Assembly (NCBI RefSeq): GCF_900005765.1
Contig: NC_041688.1
Location: 1,087,341-1,151,340, forward strand
From: Plasmodium relictum
Lineage: Eukaryota > Apicomplexa > Aconoidasida > Haemosporida > Plasmodiidae
Direction of reading: 5' to 3'
DNA: 64,000 nt
Shown here in pieces: positions 22,619 through 34,932 of the stretch. Position numbers and translations under genes: made by a program. A model generated the notes under the pieces. The model had not been told where the DNA came from and made no database searches. It saw nothing but the letters and a program-made list of their open reading frames with translations. The stretch's first letter is position 1; each line of letters begins with the position of its first letter.

Positions 22619-23943
22619 TTAATTATTTAAATTTAAATTCTTCATTATTTTATCTGCATCTTCATAAATTTCATTTGGTTTTTCATTTAATTTATCATTT
22701 TCATTGATATCATTTTTTTTTTTTTTTTTCCTTAAAGAGTATCCAGCATCAAATTTCTTTTTGCTTAAATCTAAATTAAATTTTTTACAACAGTAATTTA
22801 AACCGTATTTTTTTATTGTCTTTAATCCCTTTGCACTAACTTTTAATTTTACAAACCTATTTTCTTCTTCAAAAAAAATTCTTTTTTTAATTAAATTCAA
22901 CCTTTGTATTCTATGTGTTCTTATACCTGACTTTGAAATTTTACGAGCATTCCAATTGTCCATTTTTTTTAGAATCATACACCTTTTTTTTTTTTTTTTT
23001 TAATAAAGGAAAAATTGGTATGTATATATACACATATAAATTTAAAAAATTTTTCTTTTTCTTTTTTTTTAAATAAAAATAGTTCTTACCTCCTTATTGG
23101 TAACTTAATTTCTTTAAGAGGTAACATCGTAACTTTATTGATTCTTTTTTTTCCCTTAAATCCGTAATGTCTTGCTATTGATGATGTTCCTTTCATTCTA
23201 TATTTTTTAATCTAATAAGGAAATATTAAATAAAAAAATAAAATTAAACTAGATGGATGAATTAAAAAAAAAAAAAAAAAAAAAAACATAAAAATTAATA
23301 CAAAATATATAAACTAAATTTCTATACTCATATATTTTTTAAATTACTTCTAGTGCTTCTTTATGCCTTTTTTTTGTATATAATGAAAATTTTGAAGCAT
23401 GAGATGTTTTATAAAAATAATTATTTTTAAATATTTGTTGTTTCCTAATATATAATTTTACTATTTCAGGAACAAAAAAAAGGAAAAAGGAAAAAGAAAA
23501 ATAATAAAAAATTTAATTTCAAAAGAATAATTATTTAATTTAATTTTCAAATTATTTTCTGAGTTTTTTATTTTTTTATTTTTTTATTTTTTTGGTATAC
23601 CATAAAAGTTCTTTTGAAAATTTATTCTTTTAGTTTCATATTTGTTAATCTATAAGAAATATAACATAAAAAAAAAAAAAAAAAGAATTTTCTATTAATA
23701 TAATTTCTAATTATTTTTATTTTTTTTTATTTTTATTTTAGACAATTTATTATATTAATTTATTCTATTAATATTTCGTTCTTATAGTTATGCATATATT
23801 TGTAAAATATAATTATTAAAAATATATAAAATTATAACTGTTGAATGCCCATAAAGTAATATTGAATTTATGTTAATTATTATATATAGTATATACACAT
23901 TTTTTGTTAAGTTAAATATTTTATTAATTGTTTTACTTCGCAT
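22619..23943 (-). CDS. Large ribosomal subunit protein bL28, apicoplast-targeted
   Basis: Five-exon model: 23943-23839, 23649-23601, 23460-23348, 23211-23090, 22982-22619. All phases close, giving 250 residues. Exon 1 encodes a signal-peptide-like start (MRSKTINKIF, then VYILYIIININSILLYG). Exons 2-3 encode a Lys/Asn/Tyr-rich transit-like stretch. Exon 5 carries the bL28 body: RRCMILKK at the exon 4/5 join, then ISKSGIRTHR (like the family's VSHS-x-x-RT-x-R) and NRFVKLKVSAKGLKTIKKYG. A basic C-terminal extension ends the protein. bL28 is a bacterial-type 50S protein, so the leader fits an apicoplast ribosome; a mitochondrial ribosome is the alternative. Exons 4 and 5 are certain. Exon 1 uses a GTTATA donor and is the weakest part. 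It is transcribed divergently from the small TIM gene. Confidence 0.8.
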
Positions 23944-24826
23944 TATTTTTTTTTTCTAAAATAACGATAATTTAAATCTCATTTAGAATAAAAAAAAAAA
24001 AAAAAAAAGCTACACAAAAATATTATAAAATTTAAATATCAACGTCATTTTGTTAATTATATTATATAACAAAAAATATATGTAATTATAATTTCACACA
24101 TAGATATATATTATTTGAGTATTGTTGTAAAAACATCAAAACTTTTTTATTCTTTTTGTTTCTCTTATAGAGAAAAATATATATTTTAAATATATATAAT
24201 TATTTAAATAAAAAAATACAAAAAAAAAAAATTTTAGAATAACTATCTTCATTTAATTATATTTATTTTATTTTTTTTTTATATTTTATTTTTTATTTTT
24301 AAATTCAATTAATGTTCGCATATATTTTATGAATATTTTTCTTTGTTATATTTTAAATATGCATTTTGTATTTATATATTTTTGAGATAATTTAATCAAT
24401 TTTTATATATATTTTTTTTTAACATGATCTTATTTTTTCTTGTTTTTAATTTAGTTTATTTATTAGGAATTAAATTTTAAATTTCTATTTTTTAAATTTT
24501 TTGTTTGTAGCATAAGCTTTAATATCATTGAACTTTTTTTTTTTTTTTTAACGCATTTTTATTTTTAATTTATATATATTCCTTTATATTATATATAATA
24601 CAATTATATTACTTTTTCTTTACGTTTTATTAAAGCTTCTTAAATAACGTAAAAATTCTTGCTGTTACAATATAAGATTTAAATTTTTCTTTTTATTTTT
24701 ATAAGGCTATTAAAATACGTTTGAGTAAAGAATTTTAAAAATATAATGAAGAATATTATTATTTATACTTTTTTTTATTTTTAAATTATACATTTTTTTT
24801 ATATAAATTTCAAAAAAAATTTTAAA
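23944..24826. other. Divergent promoter interval between bL28 and the small TIM gene
   Basis: AT-rich with T and A homopolymers. It presumably holds both promoters. Nothing else was recognised. Confidence 0.6.
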
Positions 24827-25308
24827 ATGGATAATCCACGTAGTATGGAAGATGCTCAGAATGCTTTAGGAATGATGATATATCAGATATTAAATAATGT
24901 TATTTTTTAATTATAAATTTATATATATTAAATAAAATTTTGAATATATTTTATTAGATATTTACATAATTTTTCTTTTCGAATATATATATATATATAT
25001 GTCTACCTTTCTTATTTTTAGCAAGTACGAAAAACTTGTTTTGAAAAATGTTTTGGTCAGAAGTTTTCTGAACAGATGGGGAAAAATGAACAAATATGTT
25101 TAGCTAAATGCATGGATAGAATGTTAATAAATAAATAAGGATTTTTATTTTTTTTTCTTTTTAAATTAATTTATATGGAAATATTAATTTTTATTTAATT
25201 TATAATCATTTTTTTTTTTTTTTTTTATTTAGGTATGAAGCACACACTATTGTAACTAAAGCATCTACTGAAATATCTCAAAATTTAAATATTGATACGA
25301 ATTTTTAA
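24827..25308 (+). CDS. TIM13: Small TIM chaperone of the mitochondrial intermembrane space (TIM13-like)
   Basis: Three exons: 24827-24898, 25022-25122 and 25233-25308. They give 82 residues, the usual length of small TIMs. Exon 2 holds the twin CX3C signature: CFEKC and CLAKC separated by 15 residues. CMDRM follows and continues across intron 2 into exon 3 (YEAHTIVTKA). Small TIMs form hexameric chaperones that carry hydrophobic precursors across the intermembrane space to TIM22 or SAM; the Cys pairs are oxidised by MIA-type import. The CMDR-x-x-x-A segment favours TIM13 over TIM8, 9 or 10, so the subtype is an inference. Both introns use GTT donors (GTTATT, GTTAAT) rather than the commoner GTAA. 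The second-intron join is required because exon 2 otherwise runs into a stop. Confidence 0.85.
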
Positions 25309-25765
25309 ATTTTATATAAAAAATAAATTGAAATGTTTTTTATTTATTAATTTTTTATATTATAAAAAAAAACTTTTTTTATTTTTATTACATTAAAAAA
25401 ACCAAAGACTATAATTAGGATAAAAAAAAAAAAAAAAAATTAAAAATGTATATCTTTTAATATGGATAAAAAGTTTATATATTAAATTATTCAAAAAGGA
25501 AATAAAACAATGTAAAAATAGTTATCTAATTTATTATATAAAGTATATTTAGTAAAATTTATATTATTAAAAAATAAAAAAATAAATAAGGGTTTCTGCA
25601 TATTTCTAAGGATTAGTCTTGTAATTCATATAAATACAAAAAAAATTTCAGTTTTAAAAATTAAGATTTTTTCAAATATTTTTAGGATAAAGATTTTTTA
25701 TTTTATATTATTAAATTTGTACTTTCAATTTTTTTATATATTAAAATAAAATATCTTATAAAAGA
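25309..25765. other. Convergent 3' interval between the small TIM and DPH4 genes
   Basis: AT-rich 457 bases with poly-A tracts, expected to hold both 3' UTRs. Nothing else was seen. Confidence 0.6.
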
Positions 25766-26176
25766 TTAAGGTGTTATATAAACAGATGATGAGCAACTCT
25801 GACATACCTGAATAACGTAATATTCGTAATATAAATTTTCACTAAAAAGAAAAAAATCACCACATCGGCAAAAATATATATAAGTTTCTTCTTCTTTAAT
25901 ATATTTTAAATCGCTTTTTTTGATATTCAGAGCATTTTCATATTTCTCAGACTTGTTACTGCATTCAATCTCTTTTAAAATTTGTTCATAAGCCCAAACT
26001 AACGTTACAAAATCTATATCTTTTTCTTTTTTTTCCTTATTTTCTTTAAATAAATGATACTTTGATTTGTCTGGATGATATAATATAGCTAATTTTTTAA
26101 ATTGCTTTTTTAGAGTTTCTACATCACAGTTTTTCTCAACTTTCAAAATTGAATGAGGATCTTTATTCATTTCCAT
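25766..26176 (-). CDS. DPH4: Diphthamide biosynthesis protein 4 (J domain plus CSL zinc finger)
   Basis: 136 residues, single exon. A J domain covers about residues 6-70, with the HPD motif at 34-36. A DPH-type zinc finger follows, made of CRC (Cys103, Cys105) and CQSC (Cys125, Cys128). This pairing is the hallmark of DPH4/Jjj3/DNAJC24, an iron-binding J-protein that supports the first steps of diphthamide synthesis on elongation factor 2 in the cytosol. The length is close to yeast and human DPH4 (about 150-170). The start at MEMNKDPH leaves almost no leader before helix 1, as is normal for the family. An ordinary type III J-protein is unlikely because of the four-Cys finger. Confidence 0.9.
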   Translation of the reverse strand: MEMNKDPHSILKVEKNCDVETLKKQFKKLAILYHPDKSKYHLFKENKEKKEKDIDFVTLVWAYEQILKEIECSNKSEKYENALNIKKSDLKYIKEEETYIYFCRCGDFFLFSENLYYEYYVIQVCQSCSSSVYITP

Positions 26177-27551
26177 TTCTTTTATATTTCATTTTTTCAT
26201 CAATTTAAATATTAAAAAAAACTTATAATTTATTCAATTTTATTATTATTTTTTTTTTATTAATTATAGAATTCCATTTTTTACGTTCACTTTATGTTTT
26301 AAAGATTTTATTTGTTCATTTTTTAATTTTTGATTCTCTTTTTTAATATCGTTCTTTATATAAAACATTTATATATTTTAGATTAATTATATTTTTTTTT
26401 TTTTTTTTTTTCTTTTTTGTTATTTTAATTTTTATTTATATTTACTTATTTTTTTTTTCTCTTATCTTTTTATTATTTTTACATTTATTATTTACTTTTT
26501 TTTTTATTTATTTTTTTTAGATTATTTTTATTTTACTTTAAATTTTAATTTTTTATTTTTATTTTTTTATAATTTTAAATTTAAATTAATTCATAAATTT
26601 TTATGATATCTCAATATATATTCTCAATAAATTTCAATATCATTTAATTTGTTTTTTTTATATTTATTATTATCCTTAATATTTGTTTTATTATATAAAT
26701 TTCAATTAATTTTTAGTTCACAAAGTTTTATTTTGTATTTTTTAGAAGCAAATATACATAACACCTTTAATTAAAAAATTTAATTTCTTTAAGGAATATT
26801 TTTAATTAAAAAGTGACAAAACAAAAATTTAAGATTTATACGATAATGCTTTCTTAGAAGATTAAAGCTGTTACAAAAAATATACACATATATAAATATA
26901 TATTTATTTGTGAATAAAATTAAATAACAATGAATTTGCTATATCGCTAAGATATAATCATAAATATTTTGTATTTTTGATAAGTTTTTTCCACATTTCT
27001 ATTAATTAAAAAGACATTTTTTTTTCAAATATTTTTTATTACATACTAAAAATAAAAAATGTCATTTTTGTTGTATATAGTACAATAAAGAATAATTATG
27101 AAATATTTATAAATAGGGTTAATATTTAGCTTTTTTTGTAATTTTTATTGAAATTAATCTTAATATTTTTAAATATATAAAAGGTTTTCATTTCTTAGTT
27201 ATTATTTAAGTTTTTTATTTATTTTAAAATATGTTCTTTTTTTCATTAGCAACAGGATTAAATTTTTTACATTTAAATATTTTTTAAGCACTTTTTTTTA
27301 ATATCTTTATATATATATAATAAAGTATTAAATCAAATAATTCATGTTATAAAAAATTGTATATTATAAAGTATATGTTTAATGTATTAAAAAAATATAT
27401 TATAAAAAATATATGCAGTAATTATCTATTTATAAATTTCTATTTTTACCTATTCATCAGCTATGAGTTATCTCTTAGTTGTAAGTTATTACATGAATCC
27501 TATAATTTAAACTTTATAAATTATTACAAACATATTGGACTTTAAGATTTA

Positions 27552-27587
<36 letters not shown>

Positions 27588-28967
27588 TTTTTTTTATTTT
27601 TTTATTTTTCATAAATATTCATAGCACTATTTATTTGTCCACTTTTTCTATATTTTTTCATTATTTAATATTAAAAATCATACCTTCAATTTTTTCGAAT
27701 TTTGAAAAATGCTTTAATGATTATGGAGATTTACTAAATAGAATTGTAGGAATGGATGATATGAAATAGAATTAAGAAATAATAAAATAAAATATTTCTT
27801 CATAAGTATATAAAATAACAATTTTATATCAAAAAAAAAAAAAAAAAAATTGTCATAAACTCTGAAAGATTAAGCATAACTGAGTTAATAAAAAGTTTAC
27901 AAGACTTTTAGGAAAATATAAAGCTAAATATACAAAATATTAACTAATATAAATTTGACTAAAAACTTTTATATTTTAATTTATTCTCTTAAAAATTATT
28001 TTCTTTTTTCATGTATTCACTGCTAAAAAAGTAAAATAATCATATTTAGTTGTATTTGTTTTTTTGTTTTTTTTTTCAAAACTTCAGAATTTTACAATTT
28101 CAATTACATAAAAAATTTTCTATAAACATTTTGTTTAGAATTATTATTTTTATTTATATTTTAAAAAAATTACTTTAAATAATTTATATAAAAATGTTGT
28201 TTTTTTATTTCCATTTAAAGGTTTATAAGAATCTTGATTAGTTTTAATTATGATCATATGAAATGTATGCTTCATCAATAAAAAGTAAAAGTATAATTTA
28301 AAAATAAAATACAAAAAAAATTGAAAAAAAAATAAAGAAAAATAATATGATATATAATAAATTATCATTTATATATTACATTTTGTGTTCATTTTTTTTT
28401 TTTTTTTTTAATGTGCAATAACATCCCAAGAAATATTGTCAATAAAATATTGTTTTAAATAAATGAAATAAAAATTACTACATTAATATGAGAAAATAAT
28501 TTATTTTATTATACTTTGAAGAATTTATATGATTCATTTTAAATAAAAATTATTTTAAATCTAAAATTATAAAAAAAATATATTTTTTAATTAGTTTTTT
28601 TCTATTAAAACTGGTATGAGTAAAATGCTTTTTGAAAAAATTAAGCACTAGCTAAAGTTATATGTAAATATTAAATTTTTCAGTTGTTGGAAATAATGTA
28701 ATATATTTAATACTAAGCTAGGACTTAATTAAAAAAAAAGTAAAATAAGGTGAAAAATTAAAAAAAAAAAAAAAATTATAATAAACCCAATGAATGCTTT
28801 AAATACGTAAATAAGAAAGATTTTCCTTTTAAAAGAATTTGTTAATTTGTATCTTATTCTTTTTTTTGCTATTTTGTTTCCTCTTTTTCTTTATTTATAT
28901 TTTTATTTCTCATTCTTTTTAACTTTTTAATAAAAAGCAATTTGATTATTTTTGTTAGTATAGAAAT
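26177..28967. other. 2.8-kb divergent intergenic interval with possible coding relics
   Basis: This lies between DPH4 (-) and the HPR gene (+). Much of it is simple AT-rich promoter DNA, with an (AT)n run at about 27559-27585. Plus-strand fragments at 27590-27947 look coding-like but are broken (separate entry). A 62-codon open frame at 27357-27545 has weak coding character. Confidence 0.5.
27590..27947 (+). pseudogene. Possible decayed coding fragment
   Basis: One plus-strand frame stays open from about 27590 to a TAG at 27767-27769, and its last third has strong coding character and G-over-C bias: NFEKCFNDYGDLLNRIVGM. After a poly-A break, another frame (27849-27947) reads SERLSITELIKSLQDF, an in-frame TAG, then ENIKLNIQNIN and TAA. 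No start codon or splice sites join them. They may be relics of a gene between DPH4 and the HPR gene, or of a transposon. No family was recognised. Confidence 0.3.
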
Positions 28968-30403
28968 ATGTTATATCTATGTCCCAAACAATTGGGAGGT
29001 GGTGTTGGAAGAAGGTTATGTATGCCTATTTACAGTGGGAGTAGTGATAGCGTTTTTAAATATAAAAATTTTGTTTTAAAAAAAATAAAACATAAATATG
29101 AAAACGTTTTATTATTTGGTGATATAAATAAATTAAGAATTACAGCAGAAGAACTTATAAAAAATATGATAGGTAATGAGGATTTTGACAATGATTATAA
29201 TAATTACAAATTTAGAAAATATATATATAACAAATCTGAAAAAATTAAAAAAGTTAAAAATGATGATACAGAAAACGACAATGGTTCAAAAACTAAAAAT
29301 TCTATAACAAAAAAATTATCTTTCTGGCAAATTTACAGTATAAGAGTTAAAAAAAATATTCATTTATTAAATTTTTCTGATTTTGCTTTAATTCTTCAAT
29401 CTTTTCATTTATATAATAAAGACACTGGTAATATATATATATATATATATTTTTAAATAATTATATTAAAATATTCTATATCTTATATTTTTTTTTATAA
29501 ATTTTTTTTTTAAAATTGATTTATATAATTGTCTAAATATATCTAATGATATCTATATATTTATATTAATATAGTTAATTATTTTTTGTACTTTCATTAA
29601 ATATATTTTTTTTCTTTTTGTGTTCTCTAACTATATAATTTTATCTATTATTTATTTGTTTATTTTATTTTATTTTTTTATTATAATGTTATGATTTATA
29701 TTAGTTTATTTTATTATTCATTAAATATATAGCATTCCGTAATTTTATTTTTATAAATTCATATAACTAATTTAAAATTTTTAAAGTATATTTATTTTCT
29801 TTTTATAATTTCATTTTTATATTTAATTTAATTTAATTTTTTTTTTTTTTCTTTTAAGGAATTTATGTATCAAGTATAAGATATATTGAGGATAATATTT
29901 CTACAATGAATGGTATTTCATTTGTGATAATTTTGAATATTTTAAGTAAGAGATTAAAAAAAAATAGCTACAATGAATTTTTTAAAAAAATGATGAATTA
30001 TTTGCCTAACATATTATATGAATTAAATTTAAAAGATATGAATAATATTTTAAACTGTTTTTATAATTTAGAATTAAATGATAAAAAAGTTTGTGAAATT
30101 TTTTATCTCAAAATATTATCAAATGTAAATAGCATAGATGCCTTTACATTATCATCCTTATGCTATATTTTTTATAAATATAATTTTGAAAAATTTTTTT
30201 TTTTTGAATGCTTAAAAAGAAAGGGATTAGATTTATTAAATGATTTTAATGCTGATCAGTTTTATAAATTTATTTTTTCATTATACAAAAAAAACATTTG
30301 TTTAAAAGAAATTATTGAGAAAAAAAAAAATATTTCAGCATTTTTACCTAGTTACAATGATGAAGAAAAATTATTTATTTGTGAAATCTTTAATATTAAA
30401 TGA
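28968..30403 (+). CDS. Heptatricopeptide/OPR-like helical repeat protein, probably mitochondrial
   Basis: Exon 1 is 28968-29427 and exon 2 is 29859-30403. The intron is 29428-29858 (GTAATA...TTTTAAG, phase 1). The spliced protein is 334 residues. After a short N-terminal part (MLYLCPKQLGGGVGRR, possibly a targeting leader) and a charged region, about residues 115-320 form repeated helical units of ~37 residues with the spacing L-x-x-x-D-x-x-x-I-L-x-x-F: for example NFSDFALILQSF, LKDMNNILNCFYNL and DAFTLSSLCYIFYKY. This is the pattern of heptatricopeptide/OPR repeats. Parasite members bind fragmented mitochondrial rRNA (family knowledge). I see no RAP domain at the end. The assignment rests on pattern alone. 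The splice is well supported because the repeat continues through it. Confidence 0.6.
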
Positions 30404-30993
30404 AGTATAATTTTTTTATTTGTATTTCTTATTTATTTATTTTTATTTTTATTTTACTATTACTTTTTTTTTTTTTTGTCATTTTTAAGAGGTAGCAAGT
30501 TATATATTTTGAATTTTCATTATTTTTCATTAATATTGCTTTTTTTTTTTTTTTACAAGATTTTGAAAATTTATTAAAATTCTGTTTATAGCTTTATAAT
30601 TAAATACGAATAAAGTAAAAAATAATTGTTATAAAAATTTTACGTAACTTGTCTAATTACATCTTATAGAATTTTAAAAAAAAGTAATAATAAAAAAAAA
30701 AAAAAAATTCAAATAATATTATCTTTAAATATCGTATTAAAAGGAAAAATAAAAATATAAATAATTTAGAGGAATTCATATATATATATATATATATACA
30801 TATTAAAATAAAAAAAATATTTGATCATCTTTATTTTGTTGTTTATTTATACTTTTAATTATTATCTTCTTTTTTTTTTTTTTACTACCTATGATTTAAA
30901 TTATGATAAAATAACTTCTTATTAACTTTTTATATAAAATATATTTTTCTTATTATTCTCTAAAATTTACAATATATATAAATTAATAAAAAG
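30404..30993. other. Intergenic interval between the HPR and coiled-coil genes
   Basis: AT-rich, with T runs and an (AT)n run near 30779-30797. It should hold the 3' UTR of the upstream gene and the promoter of the downstream gene, both on the plus strand. Confidence 0.6.
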
Positions 30994-33900
30994 ATGAGTC
31001 ACAGAATAAATGTTTTTGTCTATATTTGTAAGATGAAAAAGGAAATAAAAATTAAGAAAGATATAATAAAGAAAATTGTACCAACAAAAAATAAATCTAG
31101 TAAAAATATTATTGTCAAATATATTTTATGTGATAGAAAAAGAAAGAATTATATAATAAAAAAAAAATGGAAAATAAATTATATTTTAAATAAAACAAGG
31201 AAAAAAAAGAAAAAAAAAAGAAAAAATTATATAGGAGAAAATAATTCTACTAAAATATTTTCTATTGAAGAAGATGAAATTAAAAAAGAATATAATTTAA
31301 CCAAAAATCTTTTAGATATAAAAAAAAATAGAGAAAATAATTCCGAATCTTATAATCATTTACTAAAAAAGATAACTAAAAATATAAAAAGTTATACAAA
31401 TACAACAGTAATAAATACTGGTAATAACATAAAAAAAAAAAAAAATTATTCAATATATTAAAATTATTTACTAAAATATATTTATATTTTCTTTATTTTG
31501 TTTTCGAATAAATGTTTGTATTTATAATTTCTTATTATAATGGTCACTTTTATTTTATTCTAAAATGCCTTAACTTTTCAATTTCATATGTAATAACATA
31601 TATATATGAATTTTTATTAAGGCGTAGACACTTACAAGAATGAAAAAAATGTTTTTCTTTATGGAAATTTATTCATGAAATATTTAAAAAAATGTAATAA
31701 AATAAATATATACATGTGCAATGTTATAAAATAGAATAAAAACTAATATTAATTAAAAAAAAAAAAAAAAAATTAATATTTCTAGATGGAAAGAAAAAAA
31801 GGAGAATTGAAAAAAAACTGAAAAATTTTCAAAGAAGTGAAATAAAACACAAAGAAAGTATTTCAGAAAAAAGAAAAAAGAAAAAAGAGGAATTTTACAA
31901 CAGTTATGAGGGTTCTTTTGATAATAAAGAAAATTCTTACGAAGACAAAAACATTTATGAAGACTGCTTAAAAAAAAAAGGATTAATATATGATATATAT
32001 GATTATATTATAAAAATGAATTATGAAAGTAATATTAAATTTCTTCATTTTTTATGAATTATAACTTATTTCTTTATTTATATTTTTTTTTAATAGATAT
32101 TAAAATATCACTTTCTTCTTGGGTATACAAGAACAATAAAATAATCGATATACTAAAAAAAAAGTATCAAAAAAAAAGAAAAATTAAAAAGAAAAAGGAA
32201 TCTTTTTGCCACAAATGCTTCATTAGGAAATTTTTTGATAATTCTAATTTGAAATATCCAAAATGTTGCAATGACTTACCTTTTAAAAAGACAATAAAAA
32301 ATGATAAAAATTTAAAAAGTATCTTAAAATATATCATAAGAAAGTATATTAGAATAATAAATAATGTAAGAGAGAAATCGAATTTGTGTTTAATTTTTAA
32401 ATATAAAATTATAATAAATAATCAGAATATTTTTGTATATTTTATTAACTTTCCTCTTTGCAACATAGAAAGGAATAAAATTTTTTATAATAGCAATAAC
32501 GAGAAGTCTTTGTTGTTTTTATTTAATAAAAAAATTGTAAATTCATTGAAAAATATTAGTGATTATTCTAATTTTTTATTTCCTTTTAATAGCTCAAAAA
32601 AGTGTCAAAAGGCACTTAATTTAAAAAAAAAAATTATATATTTTATAAGAAATAAAAAGTATTCATTTAAAAATTATAAGTGTATGAAAAAAGAAATGAT
32701 TATGAATAATTACTTGAATGATATACAAAAAGATAAATTTGCAAGTGATAACGATATTAATATAAAAAAAAAAAATAATATAAAATATGATTTTACGAAA
32801 TATAATAAAAAAGATATGATATTTCATGTTTTAGTTTTTGAATTATTAATTAGACTTATATTTGAAAATTCTAAAACGTATTTTACTATTTTTATTAGTG
32901 GAATAACTAATGGTTATGACTTTTATAAGAATATATACTACCTAAATTTAAGTAAAATAATAAACGTAAATGTCAAACTCAAGAATAGAATAACAAAAAA
33001 AAATAAAAAAGTTAAAAGCAAATTTGTATGTGATGATGAAAATTTACTGAATAATTTATTAAAAGAAAATAATAAATTCAAAAATGAAATAGATGAAAGA
33101 GATAAGATAATAATACAGTTAGAAAATGAAATAAATGAAAAAAATATATTAGTATCACAATTAGAAAATGAAATTACAAAAAATAAAGAAGAAAATGTAG
33201 ACAAAGTAAAAATTATAGAAAATTTAAAAAACAAAATTTCAAAAAAAGAAGCGTCAAAAAAAGAATATATAGATGAATCTTCACAAAAAAATAATAATTA
33301 TTTAAAGAAATTATATAACGAAAACAATTTATTAAAAGAAAAAATAAAAAAATTAAGCAGTTTAATTAAAAAAGATGAAACTTATTCAAAAGTATCTGAT
33401 AAATTACTTGGAAAAAATATGAATTCTGAAACTATGTTATTGAAAAACTTTGATGTAAAAAAAAAAAAAAAAAAAAATTAATAATATAAATTAATTAAAA
33501 CAAAATATAATTTATGATGTCATTTATTTCTCTATTAGAATAAAAAAGAAGATGAAAATGATAAATTAAGTTTCTTTTTTAAGGCTTTTGTAGACACTGA
33601 ACAAAAGTTATATGTAAGAAAAATTTTAAGTGACATTTAAATATATAATAATAAAATATAAATATTATTTATATTTTTGTTTTCAATTTTATTTTCATTT
33701 TCATTTTCATTTTCATTTTTTTTTTTTCATTAGATAGCTGATGCAGTAATAAAAACTCAGAAAGAGATTATTACAAAAATTAAGAAGGATAAAAATTATT
33801 ATTTTGAAGAAATTAAAAAGAAAAAAATTGTTTTTGTAATAATAATATTTTATTGAATTAAAAACACTTTTATACTTGCATATATATTTTGATATATATA

Positions 33901-34187
33901 TGTATATATTTTTCTAGAAAAAAGAACTAGAAAATTCATTGGATTTTATATATTCAGTTTGTGAAGATATAAAAACAAAAAAAGAAAAAATATGTTTAAA
34001 AAATAGAATAAATAAATTACAAGATTGTATAAATGTAAAATATTAAAACATAAAATAGGATAAATTAAAAATTAATATATTACAAATCTAAAAATATTTA
34101 ATATTTTTTTTATTCTAAAAATTTTTTTTTTTAAAATTTTATGTAATATTATAGACATTTTTAAATGAATTCGAAAAAGATTATTAA
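30994..34187 (+). CDS. Seven-exon Lys-rich coiled-coil protein, unknown function
   Basis: Exons: 30994-31420, 31786-32028, 32097-33454, 33539-33613, 33734-33835, 33918-34034 and 34155-34187. All junctions are GT/AG and in phase, giving 784 residues. The N-terminal ~220 residues are very basic. About residues 260-280 hold a Cys cluster (CHKC ... KCC) that might bind metal. From about 525 to the end the protein is a long heptad coiled coil, for example IIQLENEINEKN and LVSQLENEITKN. The last four exons (75, 102, 117 and 33 coding bases) are separated by introns of 82-120 bases, mostly phase 0. The coiled-coil tail suggests a structural, spindle, kinetochore or centrosome role, but I recognise no family. 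The first-exon start is the first Met and could be further upstream. Confidence 0.75.
33688..33729. repeat. TTTTCA hexamer microsatellite inside an intron
   Basis: Four to five tandem copies of a TTTTCA unit, running into a T tract and the TTAG acceptor of the intron before 33734. They serve as the polypyrimidine stretch of that intron. Confidence 0.85.
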
Positions 34188-34932
34188 AGTTTAAGAGATT
34201 TAAAAAATAAATGTATAAAAGATAGAACTTTTAGAAAGATAATTTTTTTAAAATAATGTGACGAAAACAGAGTAAAATAAAAATTATATTTTCTTCACTA
34301 CTAGGTATATTTTATATTAAAATATATTATTATGTTATATTTATGAAAGAACCATTATAATAATTTTATAATTAAATTCAAATTAAAAATGTTTTAATTT
34401 GTTCAGTAGCATATATCCATGAAATATATTAAAATAATAAAGCATATAGCTATAAAAAATATATATTTTTAACAATTTTTACAACTATGTATTTATCTTA
34501 ATAATAATAAAGCGTATTTTTTATTTAAAGTGAATAGTTAATTAGAAATATTAAATATAAAAAAAAGTTATAATAAACGAAAAAAGAATAGAGTTTAAAT
34601 ATAATTAATTTATAACCAAACAATTCTATCATTTAAAAAAAATAAAATAAAATAAAATTCGTAAAATGTTCAAATACAATTTTTTTTTTTGATTTCATAC
34701 AACAAAAAAAAAAAAGGTGGATATAAGAAATTTATAAAGAAAATTAAAAATTAGAAATATTTTTCTAAATTATTTTATTAAAAATATAATTAAAATTATA
34801 AGTATTTCATTAATAAATTAATGCTTGTATATATAAAAGTATTCAAGACAAAATAAATAAAATAAATAAAGTGTATATTACATAGTGTTAAGGGAAAAAA
34901 GAAAAAGAAAAAAAGAGGGATGTTGTTATTTT
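34188..34932. other. Convergent 3' interval
   Basis: AT-rich, between the coiled-coil gene (+) and the membrane protein gene (-). A and T homopolymers only; it should hold two 3' UTRs. Confidence 0.6.

Noticed and set aside
27357-27545. 62-codon plus-strand ORF as a gene
   Set aside because: The first half is Ile/Lys/Tyr AT-repeat translation. There are no splice sites and no homology visible, so it was left as part of the intergenic description.
32938-33234. Minus-strand open frame inside the coiled-coil gene
   Set aside because: Antisense of a confirmed heptad coiled-coil exon.
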